Positions 1 to 12,732 of a stretch of DNA of 64,000 nucleotides are shown here, piece by piece. The DNA comes from Triglochin maritima (lineage: Eukaryota > Streptophyta > Magnoliopsida > Alismatales > Juncaginaceae): contig OY821791.1 in NCBI GenBank assembly GCA_963682175.1, positions 29,820,326-29,884,325 on the forward strand, in the 5' to 3' direction. The position numbers and the translations under genes were made by a program. Position 1 is the first letter of the stretch; every line of letters begins with the position of its first letter. Below the pieces are notes generated by a model. That model made no database searches, was not told the origin of the DNA, and saw only the letters and a program-made list of their open reading frames with translations.

Positions 1-1786
1 CATAAATGCAGGTATATCACATAAATGCAAGGACATATCAGTAGATTTCTTACAAATAAATATTTTTTTCCATATATCAGGTCGGTTCTATGTAAAACCG
101 ACGTGCTATACTACATATATCACGTCGGCTTAATTGGGAACTGACGTAATATACGTCGTGTATCATGTCGGTTCGTAAACAACCGACGTGATATATGTTT
201 TTTTTCAGAAAAATAATAATATTTATTTGTTATAAATCTACTAATATGTCCATGCACTAAACACATTCACAATCGCATCACATTCACACAATCACAATCG
301 CATCACATTCACAATCGCATCTCATACTCAATGTAATATAAGTGTCGACACTCAAGTCATTAAATCACAATCACGATTCATTTTAACATTCAATGTCTTC
401 GATTTCTATTCGAACATGTTAAGACACTTTCTACATGGACAACCGACTTGCAAAAATCCAATTTTGATTCATTGCTATCTACACAACAACACAAACAATC
501 ACAATACAAAATAAACTTAATATAGAGGAATTTTTCAAAACTTCGGCAGAACCTCCTCTTAAATTTCATATTAATAAAAAAATCATGTGGAAAAAAACAC
601 AAACAAACCAAAACTATATATACTAAAATGACTCTTTTTTCACTCTTCTGAAAAATTGTGAATTTGGGCAACTTGAAAAGAAGTAAAGAAAAGGGAAATA
701 TAAAATTTATCTTATGTAGCAATTGTTATAACCCAACTATTGCTATTAACTCCTTATTTTGACGGATTGGTGAATATCACTACCAATCCTTGCGTAAACT
801 ATATACTAAACCGGGATAAGTTTAGTTTTGAAACACAAGATAAAAGCAAAACACAAAATCAACAAAAATGTACTTTACCATAATATTGATGCAGCAAGAT
901 GACTATAAGAGTATAAGATGAAAGCATAATTAATGTACAAAACCTAAGTATATGAAACATTAAATTCATCGTCACGCAAAATTGAATAAAAAGAAGTACA
1001 AAAAAGAGCTACACAAATTCATCGGCATGCAAGAGTGGATTAATTTTTTGGACCATCAGTAGAAGGAGTTGCCTCCACATGGGTCAGCGGTGGCGTGGGT
1101 CAGCGGTGGCGTTGGTCGATAGTGGTGTGGGTCGAGGTGGCCGTTGCGTCGTCTGGTGGTGGTGTGGGTCGACGGTGGCATTGGTGGAGTACTCTTGGGA
1201 TTGATCGAAGGTTGCCGGAGGAGTTGCAAACGGTCGGTGGTCGGGCGGTGGTGCGTTGGGTTGGGGTGGGTGGGGTCGGAGGAGGTTCGTTGGTCAGGGC
1301 GGGTGGAGGGTCAGAGCAGTCAGAGGTGGTGGGGGTGTTGTTGCGTTGGGTGAGGGGTGGAGAAAACAAAATTTCAGCTAGGGTTAAGCAAAGAAAGTGT
1401 GGAGGGGTATATATACATAGAGTAAACACGTCGGTCATTCGAAATTCCGACGTGATACTTGCACTTTATCACGTCGGTTTCTCCAACCCGACGTGAATTG
1501 CCTTCTAAAAACACCTCTAACACGGTGACTTTATCAAACCGACGTGACATGGAAATGGAAATCACGTCGGTTGAGCTAAAACCGACGTGGCATATACATA
1601 TGTCACGTCAGTCTTGGCTTGACCGACATGCTATATCCACTTCTCACGTCGGTTGAGCCAAATCCGACGTGACATATGTATATGTCACGTCGGTTTTGGC
1701 TTAACCGACATGATAAGTTAGTTTAACGTCGGGTTTTAAATGCCCAACGTGACATGTCGACGTTATATCTAATTTTTCCAGCAGTG
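1..1786. mobile_element. CACTA-type DNA transposon, right part (left end at or beyond window edge)
   Basis: The right terminus reads ...TTTTTCCAGCAGTG and ends at 1786, the form expected of a CACTA terminal inverted repeat (CACTGCTGG...). Positions 1420-1760 and 60-200 are packed with direct and inverted copies of CACGTCGGTT/AACCGACGTG, like the subterminal repeat arrays of CACTA elements. The middle (about 260-1420) is AT-rich and then has a G-rich low-complexity stretch (1080-1350). No transposase frame is recognisable, so this is probably a non-autonomous derivative. The left terminus is not in the window, so the length and target duplication cannot be verified. Confidence 0.6.
27..255. 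repeat. Long imperfect inverted repeat (hairpin of about 230 bp)
   Basis: Sequence from about 27 to 90 (GCAAGGACATATCAGTAG..., then CATATATCAGGTCGGTT) pairs with the reverse complement of about 182-255 (AACCGACGTGATATATG..., then CTACTAATATGTCCATGC). The arms are about 65-75 bp with a few mismatches and one short indel. The loop contains further CGTCGG palindromes. It lies in the presumed left subterminal zone of the CACTA element, so it may be its subterminal repeat array or a separate foldback MITE. Confidence 0.6.
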
Positions 1787-3370
1787 CTCTCCTTGTTCGG
1801 AAACTGTTGGGTTGTTTTGGGTAAAACAAACGCAAGCCATATACGTGCATGCATGCAACCCGTGTAAGGAAAATATTGTTAAACAAATGCAGTTTACATG
1901 AGTAACCTTTGAAAATTAAAACGTCTGAAATTTACTCCAACTATGGAAGATACCGGACACAACAAATACATTAGATCTTACAAAGCAAGTCACGACTTTG
2001 ATCATTAATATCAACTCAAATGACCATGAGCATTGCTAGTAACATGATGCAATTTCTAATATTAAAGAAATTGAGGTACTAAAGTTCATGTTAAATGGCA
2101 TTGATTTATAAAACAGCAGAGTTTTACATCTACGTACATGTTTGCTTTCTTATCCATGCAAGTGGATATTTTGCACGCTTGTCCCACAAATAAGTTTAAA
2201 ATCAAGGAAATAACTCCTAAGTATTTGATGAATGAAAAGTACTCCACTAGGATGGACAAAATTGCAAAACAACCCAAGATATGGAAAAGTCGGTCAAATA
2301 AACTCTAATCCCGACAAATATCAAACATGTCCACATAAATGGACAAAATCATAAATCCACCCCTAAAATGTGGATAAATTCCATCAATATAAAAATTGCA
2401 TCAATTGATTTGCGAAATCAATCTTAAAATACAAATAGTCCTCCTAAATGGACAAATTGCAAATCCACCACTAATCGTGGATAAATTACAACAATATATA
2501 AGTTTTACCAATTAATTTGCAAAATCAATCCTAAAATACACAATAGTCCCTCAAAATGGATATGGTCACAAACATTTTAAAATTGATAAATATGACAACC
2601 AACCTAAAGATCGAAAACAAACATAAAACATAAATATTGACTGATCTAATAGTAAGAGAGGATGCACGTCAAGCTTGATATTGGGTTCCCTCTCTCTTAT
2701 AGACGATGGAGTCTTCATTTAACAAACCAAATGAACAAACAAAAAAACTATTTATACATAATTCCCTCCGGTTTATGAGGCTAAACTGACCAAAACAGGA
2801 TGATATTTGTATCAAAAGAATAATCATAAAACAAACTGTTTACAATATTCTCCTAAACAAGAGTATAAACTGTTTATATTAATGTCTCCCAAATACGAGA
2901 CTACAACGTATATAATTTCCTCCTAGGTTATGAGGCTAAACCAATCATATTGTGACGATATATCACAACAAAGATAAATTATCGTTAAACCAACCAAAAC
3001 ACGAGTTGATAAATTCTCGTCCTACCGATATCAAGATATGAAAATTCTTGTAACTCATAATACAAGTTTAATAAAATATATCTGAAATTGTTAATATAAC
3101 ACCAACTTTGGTTTATAGTTTGCGAAAGGATGCTCATGTATCTTTCATTTGTGCAACATATAAATATGTCAACACTTGTATTTCAATTTAATTCTTTTAT
3201 TCAACAAAAGAAAATGTTGCATTTATTTCTTTAGCTCCATGCATTTATTTAATTTTTTGTACAAATTAATGATGTGAGTATGACATGATGAGACATTCTT
3301 TTATATGAAGTTGTAAGGTGCGGAATTCCATTATGAATTCTTGAGAGGTCTTCGCAACACCAATATATAA
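1787..3370. other. AT-rich stretch without a recognisable gene
   Basis: No supported coding frame. About 2290-3060 contains diverged repeats of short phrases such as AAATGGACAAA with AAATCCACC, and TTATGAGGCTAAAC (2775 and 2930). This suggests a decayed repeat or LTR-like sequence of unknown type. Confidence 0.4.
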
Positions 3371-4367
3371 TGAAATCATAAGAGCAACGTAAAGAATACA
3401 TGTGACTATAAAATCATAAGAGCAACGTAATGAAATTATAGTTTTAAACTCACAATAGAAAGTATAGTGATATAAGTGTAATTTTATCAAAATTTCCAGA
3501 CCAAAATATAATTCTCATAAGTTCAGGGGAAAAATAATAAATTTCCCCATTTATAGAATTTTCTACAATTATATAAGAGTTCTAGGGAATAGGGGCAAAT
3601 TTCCCCAAATTAAACATTGTTCACAATTATAGAAAGTCCAAGGTTAATTTAGCAATTAATCAAATTATTTATTATTTATTAAAATATAAATAAATTCAGG
3701 ATTCTCTAGAAATTATTCCAATTATTAATAAATTAAACGAAGACAATTAAAACCAAGGGTTCTCCAGCAATTAATCCAGTTATTTATTTATACAAACAAA
3801 TACTCATAAATTATGAGTTTATTCCACAAATAACCAAACTCTTTCTTAATAAATCAAATACAATTAAACTTCCGGATTTATTATGCTATTATTCCAACTC
3901 AATGATTTAACCCAAATAAAAACAAACTGAAGGACAACATGTAAAAATGCCCAAAACGAAATCCAACACCCAACCCAACCACAAACCCTAGCCGTTAGCT
4001 GGCCTCCGGCCATTGCCGGCTGGCGCTGGTGGTCCGCCGACCTTGCCAGTTGCTACCCCCGCAGCCACGACCACCGCCCCTGGTGTGGCCCCTAGCTCTG
4101 ATTCCGACCGGTCCTCCTCCCTCCGACGCCCTACACTTCGCCAACACGGAACCAAACCTAAATAGGCGGGTGGTGTACCTCGAAGAAGAAAAATACCGGA
4201 AAAGGGGACACTTCCCCTTTGCGACTACACGCGGACGCAGAGCTCGCCGAAGCTGGTCGTCTGAGTCGTCGGGGCTAAGGAGGAAGGAAGAGGAGAAGGG
4301 TGAGGGAAGATGGGTTGGGGTTAAGGTTAGGGATTTGGGGAAGGGGGTGAGAGAATGGGAGTTTACA
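3371..4367 (-). repeat. Element C, left (3') LTR, truncated
   Basis: About 1 kb is colinear with pieces of the right LTR at 23826-23960, 26168-26476, 27672-27720, 28178-28517 and 28887-29037, and it lacks the five insertions found there. It ends ...GAGTTTACA at 4367, as the right LTR does at 29037. The portion equivalent to 20261-23826 is missing. A 21-bp phrase (AAAATCATAAGAGCAACGTAA) occurs twice near the break (about 3371 and 3412). Confidence 0.75.
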
Positions 4368-4390
4368 TTCACCCCACCAAAAAGGAATTT
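4368..4390 (-). other. Element C polypurine tract region
   Basis: On the minus strand this reads AAATTCCTTTTTGGTGGGGTGAA directly before the LTR start TGTAAACTCCC. A G-rich tract next to the 3' LTR is the usual plus-strand primer position. The purine run is broken by T residues, so the exact primer is uncertain. Confidence 0.5.
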
Positions 4391-4419
4391 CGCCCGCAAA
4401 ATAAAAGCAAGCTACTCAC

Positions 4420-4847
4420 CTAAATCTCTGGGTACTTCTCCCGCACATCCGCCTCGATGTCCCACGTAGCCTTTCGTGGTGTGTGATACTGCCATCAGAC
4501 CTTAACCGTAGGAATGACCCTCCACCGATGAACTATCTCCACTGGTCGTTCCTCCAACGACAAATCTGGCTGCACTGCAGGCATATCTGCCTCCAAAACG
4601 TTTGAAGGGTCAACAACGTACTTCCTAAGCATCGAGACATGGAAGACATTGTGCAACCCCGAAAACTGTGGTGGCAAGGCAATCTGATAGGCAACGACAC
4701 CAACTCGGTCCAGAATCTAAAATGGCCCAATGTATCTCGGATTCAGCTTCCCTCTGTGCTCATATCTCATAACTCCCTTAGCAGGAGAGATCCTCAAGAA
4801 CACATCATCCCCTACTACAAAAGCCAACTCTCATCGGTACTAGTGTG
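4420..4847 (-). pseudogene. Element C integrase, C-terminal part with chromovirus tail
   Basis: The minus-strand translation gives the characteristic chromovirus integrase C-terminal region: VGDDVFLRISPAKGVMRYE..., GLHNVFHVSMLRKYVV, LEERPVEIVHRW, ending ...REKYPEI and a TAG stop at 4420-4422. It is cut at 4848 by insertion of element B1 (target duplication cataa) and resumes at 15132. A stop follows IGPF. Frame changes are needed near the WRV...VKV phrase. It integrated element cDNA in the ancestor and is no longer functional. Confidence 0.85.
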
Positions 4848-5422
4848 CATAATGGTTGATATGTTTTAATTAACCACAAGTGCACAGCCGCGTTGAAGCG
4901 GTCGCAAATACGGGTCGATCCACAGGGAGGTGTGTCGACTTTTGGTTTGTTCGAAGGTGAGTGGGAAAGAAAGGAGAGAAAGGAGTTACGATCTACACTA
5001 CACTACAATGAGAAATGAAGCGGAAAATAAGCAATAAAACTAAACCCCAAAATGGGTAGAGAAATAATGTGAATACAAAGAAATGTGTAAGTGTGCGTAT
5101 TCAATTTATGATCATCACAACATGTAGTGCATGAAAATCATAAAACTAAATCCAACTTTGCCTCCACATGAAATAAGATAAGATCATATCATTAAAACAT
5201 ACAAGACAATAGTTGGAATGAAGCTAAATGAACTCATGTATAAAGACTAGACCCTACTATGCCTCCACATGAAATAAGATAACACAATATCTTTAAAACA
5301 TATAATACATTAACCAACGTAAAGGCAACAAGAGTACATGCAACTACAAATTGTGTTTCCAATATTAATTCCATCCATATCCTCACCTTATTATTCCCCA
5401 TAAAATAGGTCCACTAGTCTAA

Positions 5423-6618
5423 TGATGAGAATTTTATTTATACCGCAAGTGCACAACGTCAATGAAGACGTGGCAAGTACGGGTCGAACACAAGGAGGGA
5501 GAGATATTGTTATTTTTGTGATTTTCGAGTAAGGAAAGAAAGATAGAGAAATAAGGTTGGTTTGAGATTTTGGATTTTTAATTTTCTAAAGCAAGAACAA
5601 CAAAAGAAAACTAAGAATAAAGCAAATATGGATGAGAGTCCAGCGGGTGGGAGTTTAGATATCGGGTTTTGTTTAGAGAAATCTGAAACTTATAATAAAT
5701 CACATTAGTTGTAAAGCATTACATGATAAATGATTCAACATAAACTCAAGTAATCAAAATATACTAACACGAAATTAAAATAATAACATCATTCTTCTTC
5801 TCATCACCCTAAATCCGTCACCCCCACCCTTTGGAGAGAGTTAGAAACTCATGGATGGAGGGAAGGAGAAGGTGTCCTAGAGAAACTACGAAAGAAAACT
5901 AAAAACACGAAATAAACCAACAGAATTTTATTGCTAAAGAATGGAATAAAACCCGTTCTTCCAACATCGTTTCGGGGCTATTTATAGCCGATACAAGGGA
6001 CCCAAGTACAAAATAGGAAAGTACATGTGTCATGACACGACTGGACAAAATCCGGGGCCACGGATCGAAAGGGGTGCGGCGTTTTCGCCGCAAGTTGTAT
6101 GGGATGTGCGGCGGACTCGCTGCAATTTTAGCTCTTATTGGATCCGGATTTTTCCTGTGTGTTTATGGTATGATTTAGCTATCCTTTGCGCGTCTGGATT
6201 GATTTCTTTCCTTTCTTTTGAGCTCCGAAATTATTTCTTCATATATTTGGAGATCCAAATTGATTTTTCTTGAGAACTTCTCCAAAATAATATTTTGGTA
6301 CTCGCAATTTGCAGTCGGGTCCTCAGCTTTTTGCAATTAAGTCCCTGACTACTTTTGTGCTTAAGTCCTTGGCCTTTTGTAATTAGGTCTTTGAATGCTT
6401 TTATTCTTGGATGGACTTCCATTTGAACCCCGATAATCTTGAACTTGGTCTTTATGATAGAAATGAGTCTCTTGCACGCGTTTATGCTCGGGATATGGGT
6501 AATTTGCATTCAGGTCCCTGTATTATGTAAATAAGACTAAAAACATACCTTAGTAGCATTTATTGATATAAAGTTAATCTAAATGAACGACATATGATGC
6601 AATGTGTGAAATGCATCA
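5423..6618 (-). repeat. Element A1 3' LTR
   Basis: 1196 bp, TGATGAGAATTTTATTTATACC...AAATGCATCA. It pairs with 11538-12732, carries the paired GCGGCG palindrome region at about 6068-6115, and is followed by the reverse-strand PPT. Confidence 0.88.
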
Positions 6619-6635
6619 AATACCCCCACACCTAG
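6619..6635 (-). other. Element A1 polypurine tract
   Basis: Minus strand CTAGGTGTGGGGGTATT immediately precedes the 3' LTR. The same sequence precedes the A2 3' LTR at 44564-44581 and family-B LTRs at 13738, 38895 and 51332. Confidence 0.8.
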
Positions 6636-7696
6636 ATTTTGCTAGTCCCTAGAAAAACAAAATATAAGAAAAATGAAAACAGAGAAATCCTAACTCACTT
6701 TCGTAGGAATCACGGTTGCACTTAGCATGTGCAACAAGCCTTTAAACCCCTAAGTTTCCTTAGAGGACTAGTTTTGTCTCGTGAGGATTTTCAGTTGACA
6801 CACCTACAAAGTCTTAATTCAACATTTCATTAATAACTCTCAATATCTCCACCTCAACCATATACATTTTACTTAGAATTCTTGCATGCTCATTATATAA
6901 GTCTAACTCATAAAAATTCTGACTTGGTCTTTGTTCCTCCAACATTCACACCACTAACCCTTTTACACATGTCATCACTTAAATTATTTTGCACGCCTCC
7001 TCTGGTGGTGAAGTATCATTCGGATCAACCATGACATTGATCATTCTTTTAGCTTTGGGCCTTGAGTATCTTAAAGTATTTTTTTCCGTAATTCAACACA
7101 TTTTCTTTTTTGACACTTTTACCCTTTTTGCATTCGTGTAGCGAGTTTGGTCGATAATCCCGAGCTGGCAGACTCAAGTTGTCGGGTTTCAAGATACCCC
7201 TACGGACCAGTGACTCGAAGGCTTGGGTTTTGTAATCATTTTGCAACATGTGCTTTACTCACTTTATTCCTTTATTTTTTACTTTTATTTTCCTCAAGGC
7301 TTAATTACTATTAGAAGTCCACACTTTCCGGTATATTTTCCTCAACCTCTGCTTTTTATCAACCACTTCAAAGATTTGATTCATCCAATTTAAGTGCATA
7401 CATGTCTTAAAGAGTAATGAGTTATTTCTTTGGAACTTAAATTTATGTCATAATTTCTACAAGCAGAACTATATAATAAGGAACAAAAACTCAATGCAAT
7501 TTGTACATGGGTTTTGGCAGTTCAATCTCAAGCTATGTCATGGAGCATTGATTTTTTTGGAAGAATATATAGATAAATAGATAGATAAACACCTCCCACA
7601 CCTAAATCATGCATTGTCCTCAATGTATGCAAAGATAAAGCAAATGCATTTATTACCTGAGTCAACTTGCGGTAGAGGGATTGAATTTGCTCAGAG

Positions 7697-10210
7697 TCAA
7701 CCATAGTCAGAACTGGATTGAATGTCACCATGTTGGTGCATGTATCCAGTTGAATTGTTCCCCATGTTGCCCTGAGAGTCCTGAGGTAAAGATTCCACAC
7801 CCCTCACCTGTGTTGGTTCTCTTATTTGCTCGAGTGATGGTGGTTGGGTAGATGAATTTCTCCCCCTTTTCTCACTTTCTTTTTGATTTTGTGATGATTT
7901 ATTTGATTCAGAAATCTTATAGATACGCGATCTCATGACAACATCACTTTGATTGCATACTATTTCTGGTTCATTATCAACATGAAAGATATTAAATTCA
8001 GCCTTTAAGTTTCCAAAAGATAGTTGCATGAGCCCATTTCGACAATTTATCAAAGCTTCAGAAGTGGCTAAAAAGGGTCTGCCTAGTATTACAGGGATTT
8101 GTCTCTTAGGATTGACAACATGTTCAGTGTCTAGAACGACAAAATCCACTGGGTAAATGAAATCACCAACCTTAATCAAAACATCCTCTACTATACCTTC
8201 TGGTTTCTTAACAGAGCAATCAGCAAATTGAAGGGTTGTCTTAGAGGGTTTTAGTGGACCAATGTTTAGTTTCTCATAGACAAAGAACGGGAGTAGGTTA
8301 ACACTAGCACCAAGGTCTAGAAGGGCTTTGTTGATAAAAGTATCTCCTATCGCACATGAAATTGTGGGACACCCAGGGTCCTTATACTTTATAGGAGACG
8401 AGTTGGACAGAATAGAGCTTATGTTTGCAGTTAAGAATGCCTTCTTTGGTACGTTCGTTTTTCTCTTCTTAGTGCACAAGTCCTTTAAGAATTTAACATA
8501 AGCAGGTATTTGTTGAATCATATCTAGGAGTGGAATATTCACCTTAACTTGCTTAAATAATTCCAAGATTTTCTCCATTTGCGCACTTGAGTTCTTCTTG
8601 AGTCTATCGGGGAATGGGGCTTTAGGAACATAGACTCGCTCAGGTTGAGCTATAGGTTCAGGTTGAGTAGGTGGGTTGGGCTTTTCAAATTGGACTTCAG
8701 GTTCAATGGTCAGGTCATATGTGGGTGCTTGACGGCTAGATTGATTAGGAGCCCTAGGATTTACCACATTGTTATCAACTTGTTTTCCGGACCGTAATGA
8801 TACTAATGCATTTATTTGTTGGAACGGTCCTTCCTCATTAACCATTTGAACCGGTCTAGGGTTGTTACTTCCTAGAGGTGGTTGATAGGGCTGATATTGA
8901 TTATTAGGTCTTGGTTTCACCTCAGGTTGACTTGGAAACTGCCTTTTTTCTCTTTCACCTACAATTTGTGCTAGTTGGCTGACTTGTGTTTCTAGCCTTT
9001 GGAAGGATTGGGTGGTTGTTTGCATAAAAGTCTTAACCATATTTTCCAATCTTGTCAACCTAACATCATAGTCTCTATTGTTACTAAACCCATATGATGT
9101 ATTATTTTGGTTATATGGGTTTGGTTGTTGTCTAGGAGGTTGACCTTGTTGGTTCCATGACAAATTGGGATGATTACGCCAACCCGGGTTATAGGTTGAT
9201 GTGTATGAGTCATTTCTAGAATGGTTAAATGCGGCATTAACTTGTTCCAAGTCCGCACAATCCTCCATTGTATGACCAGTTTGACCACATCTAGAGCAAG
9301 GGATAGAAGATGCTTGATTCACTAGGGGTCGGGTTTTTAGCTCTATACTTTCCATTCTACGCATAAGGGTAGCTAGTTTTGCTTCAGCAGCTACAGTAGC
9401 ATCTACAGCTAAGACACCTGGTTTGGGTTGACTTGCTATTCTAGATCCAATACTCGGGTTATTCGGTGCTCTAGCATTGTCCCATTGCATACTATTTTCG
9501 GCTAAATCCTCAAGAAAAGTCCAAGCATCATTCTCATTTTTGGACATGAAGTTTCCTTGGCTTACAGATTCTACCATAACCCTAGACGTAGGTGTCAATC
9601 CCTCATAAATAATTTGGCACAATTGCCATCTTGGAATTCCATGATGAGGGCATTGGGTCAACAGACTTTTAAATCTTTCTAAATAGGAATAGAACGGCTC
9701 GCTCTCAGTTTTAACGAATGCAACAATTTCATTCCTAATCCTAATAGTCTTATGGTTGGGGAAATATTTTTTTAAGAACACTTAAACAAACTCGGCCCAA
9801 CTCCTAATAGATCTTTCGGCTAGACTATATAGTCATTTCTTAGCGTCGTCCTTCAGTGCTAGAGGCACGAATTTAAGACGCACTGCCTCCTCAGAGATGC
9901 GTTGGTATTGCATAAGGGAGCAGATTTCCTCAAATTCTCTAAGGAAGAGATATGAGTCTTCCTTAGAGGTGAACTTGGGCAACATACTCATGTATTGTGC
10001 CTTCAGTTCGAAGTCGCGACCCGGTATGATGGGCATAACGATGCACGATGGCTGAGTAGCCATCATTGGGTAGCACCGATCCCTCAGAGTCCTAGGCAGG
10101 TCCACTACATTCTGCTCTAGACTGGAATTTAGATGAACTCGTGAGAGTCGATTACTAAAGTCCCGATCCCAAATCTGAGTGCACCGGTTTGAATCAATTT
10201 TTGAATTCAA
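7697..10210 (-). pseudogene. Athila-type Gag-protease of element A1 (two in-frame stops)
   Basis: Starts at the ATG at 10210. The N-terminal part contains TQPSCIV..., LPKFTSKED, FEEIC and RLKFVPLALKD, as in Athila Gag. Two nonsense codons follow near 9832 (TGA where Trp is expected) and 9782 (TAA). The frame is then open for 694 residues. In order it has the capsid core (FPNHKTIRIRNEIV, YEGLTPTSR, EDLAENSMQW), a CX2CX4HX4C zinc knuckle (about residues 162-175 of the downstream frame), a coiled region ending QLAQIVGERE, and an aspartic protease with LDLGASVNLLP (genomic about 8300-8330), PVDFVVLD and VILGRPFLA. Stop TGA at 7697-7699. Gag would assemble virus-like particles and package RNA; protease would process Gag. 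No RT or integrase follows. It is inactive as a single frame unless the stops are read through. Confidence 0.85.
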
Positions 10211-11513
10211 ATTTGAAATTTAAATTCCAAATTCAATTTCAAGAATCAATTACCTTTTTTATATATTTATATATATATATATTTTATTTATTTTTTCAAA
10301 AATGGAAACAAACAATAGAAGGGGGGGGGGGAAGATGAGAAAGGAATCGTAATCTAGAGAATTGAGATGAGAAGAGAAAGAAGACTCAGATGAGAAGGGA
10401 AACTTAACTCTAAAAGACAGATGAGAGGGTTGGTCAGAAGTTTCCTAAACAAGCACGGTTCAAACAATCCTAGACCTAATGTCACTTAAATCTAGAAGAC
10501 TCCTAACTGGTTGAGTCAAATTGATTCGCTTGATTCACCTCTCTCACTAATCAAACCAAATTGGCCAGACAGTGTATAGCTAGTGGGGGCGCTTCCGACA
10601 GAGTCGGTGCCAATTAGACAACCACTTCGATTGGAAGACTTACGTCAACACAAAAACACTTTCTAGACACCAAATTAAATTTGATCAGCTTCAAGTCATA
10701 GCAAGTCAAACCAATCTTCTCCTTAATTGAGTCTGAGTCCTTAGGGGCCAATGTCTAATTGATTTTAATTTTAAGGCTTGGGTGACACTTTAGGATTGTG
10801 ATTTGTGGGCCACGGAAGGGTGATGAAATCCCCACCGTATCTTTTCCTACGGAGTTGCCCTTAAGATAGTTTAACTTAAATCTAGCAAAGATAGTCAAAC
10901 ATTGGTCTTTAGTTGGGGGACAATTGCAAGGTTGTATGCAAACTAAATTATATGCTTAAATGCAATCGATAAAAACCGCACACGTACCTTGCCTCCAGCA
11001 CTCTTCAACAAAAAATAATTTGCAAGAATTTAGCAAGAATAATGCAAACAAAACACTATATGATGCATGCACTAAGTCCTTCTAATTTTGCCAATTTTTA
11101 GGTCAGAGTTGAATTATTGCCAATTATGGAATTTGAACATAACAAGTGCAGTTCTACAAAAAGGAAATTTTCCGAAAATAGAAATTACGAGGAAAAAGGC
11201 AACAAAGGTTACCTACGCACGCTCAGTCGGGTTCGCCGCCCGCTCTCGAAAATTTCCAATTGCTCTACACGTCCACCCAGAGATGGAGACGACCCCAAAA
11301 AAAATTGAAGCCCAGATGCTTCAGACGTGCGGTGGATCCGCCACAGATTGTTCTTTACGTGCGGCGATTTCGCTGATCTTCGTGCTCCAACTGTGCCCGG
11401 ATTTCACCGCGCACTCGGTTTTGACCTGAAACGCAAACCCAAATAGTTAAATCACGCACACGATAAACAGAATAGAATCGAAATCACCAAAAATAAACAA
11501 AATCTTCGTCGCC

Positions 11514-11531
11514 TCCCCGGCAATGGCGCCA
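11514..11531 (-). other. Element A1 primer binding site (tRNA-Asp)
   Basis: Minus strand TGGCGCCATTGCCGGGGA lies 6 nt from the 5' LTR. It matches the complement of the plant tRNA-Asp 3' end except for one position (ATT for GTT). tRNA-Asp priming is typical of Athila elements. Confidence 0.85.
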
Positions 11532-11537
11532 AAAATT

Positions 11538-12732
11538 TGATGGAATTTTATTTATACCGCAAGTGCACGGCGTCAATGAAGACGTGGCAAGTACGGGTCG
11601 AACACAAGGAGAGAGAGATATTGTTATTTTTGTGATTTTCGAGTAAGAAAAGAAAGATAAAGAAATAAGGTTGGTTTGAGATTTTGGATTTTTAATTTTC
11701 TAAAGCAAGAACAAAAAAAGCAAACTAAGAATAAAGCAAATATGGATGAGAGTCCAGCGGGTGAGAGTTTAGATATCGGGTTTTGTTTAGAGAAATCTGA
11801 AACTTATAATAAATCACATTAGTTATAAAGCATTACATGATAAATGATTCAACATAAACTCAAGTAATCAAAATATACTAACACGAAATTAAAATAATAA
11901 CATCATTCTTCTTCTCATCACCCTAAATTCGTCACCCCCACCCTTTGGAGAGAGTTAGAAACTCATAGATGGAGGGAAGGAGAAGGTATCCTAGAGAAAC
12001 TACGAAAGAAAACTAAAAACACGAAATAAACCAACAGAATTTTATTGCTAAAGAATGGAATAAAACCCGTTCTTCCAACATCGTTTCAGGGCTATTTATA
12101 GCCGATACAAGGGACCCAAGTATAAAATAGGAAAGTACACGCGTCATGACACGACTGAACAAAATCAGGGGCCACGAATCGAAAGGGGTGCGGCGTTTTC
12201 GCCGCAAGTTGTATGGGATGTGCGGCGGACTCGCTGCAATTTTAGCTCTTATTGGATCCGGATTTTTCCTGTGTGTTTATGGTATGATTTAGCTATCCTT
12301 TGCGCGTCTGGATTGATTTCTTTCCTTTCTTTTGAGCTCCGAAATTATTTCTTCATATATTTGGAGATCCAAATTGATTTTTCTTGAGAACTTCTCCAAA
12401 ATAATATTTTGGTACTCGCAATTTGCAGTCGGGTCCTCAGCTTTTTGCAATTAAGTCCCTGACTACTTTTGTGCTTAAGTCCTTGGCCTTTTGTAATTAG
12501 GTCTTTGAATGCTTTTATTCTTGGATGGACTTCCATTTGAACCCCGATAATCTTGAACTTGGTCTTTATGATAGAAATGAGTCTCTTGCACGCGTTTATG
12601 CTCGGGATATGGGTAATTTGCATTCAGGTCCCTGTATTCTGTAAATAAGACTAAACACATACCTTAGTAGCATTTATTGATATAAAGTTAATCTAAATGA
12701 ACGACATATGATGCAATGTATGCAATGCATCA
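11538..12732 (-). repeat. Element A1 5' LTR
   Basis: 1195 bp, TGATGGAATTTT...TGCAATGCATCA. It contains the GCGGCG palindrome region (about 12188-12236) and the TATA motif GGCTATTTATAGCC around 12091. It should drive minus-strand transcription through gag. Confidence 0.87.

Larger units (their letters stand above)
5423..12732 (-). mobile_element. Element A1: complete non-autonomous Athila-like LTR retrotransposon, gag-pro only
   Basis: 7310 bp, flanked by a perfect TSD TCTAA (5418-5422 and 12733-12737). LTRs 5423-6618 and 11538-12732, primer site 11514-11531 complementary to tRNA-Asp, PPT 6619-6635. The only protein is an Athila-type Gag-protease (7697-10210). Just about 1.08 kb separates its stop from the 3' LTR, so reverse transcriptase, RNase H, integrase and env-like regions are absent. 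This fits gag-only terminal-repeat elements (TR-GAG-like) mobilised in trans. The LTRs differ at scattered sites (roughly 1-2 % by eye), so it is older than A2. Confidence 0.85.

Noticed and set aside
1095..1496. Open frames on both strands in a G-rich stretch
   Set aside because: Low-complexity GTGG/CCAC repeats give long frames on both strands without any domain; they lie within the CACTA element.
4029..4469. 146-codon plus-strand frame
   Set aside because: It spans the chromovirus LTR, PPT and the antisense of integrase; no domain, and the real coding direction here is minus.
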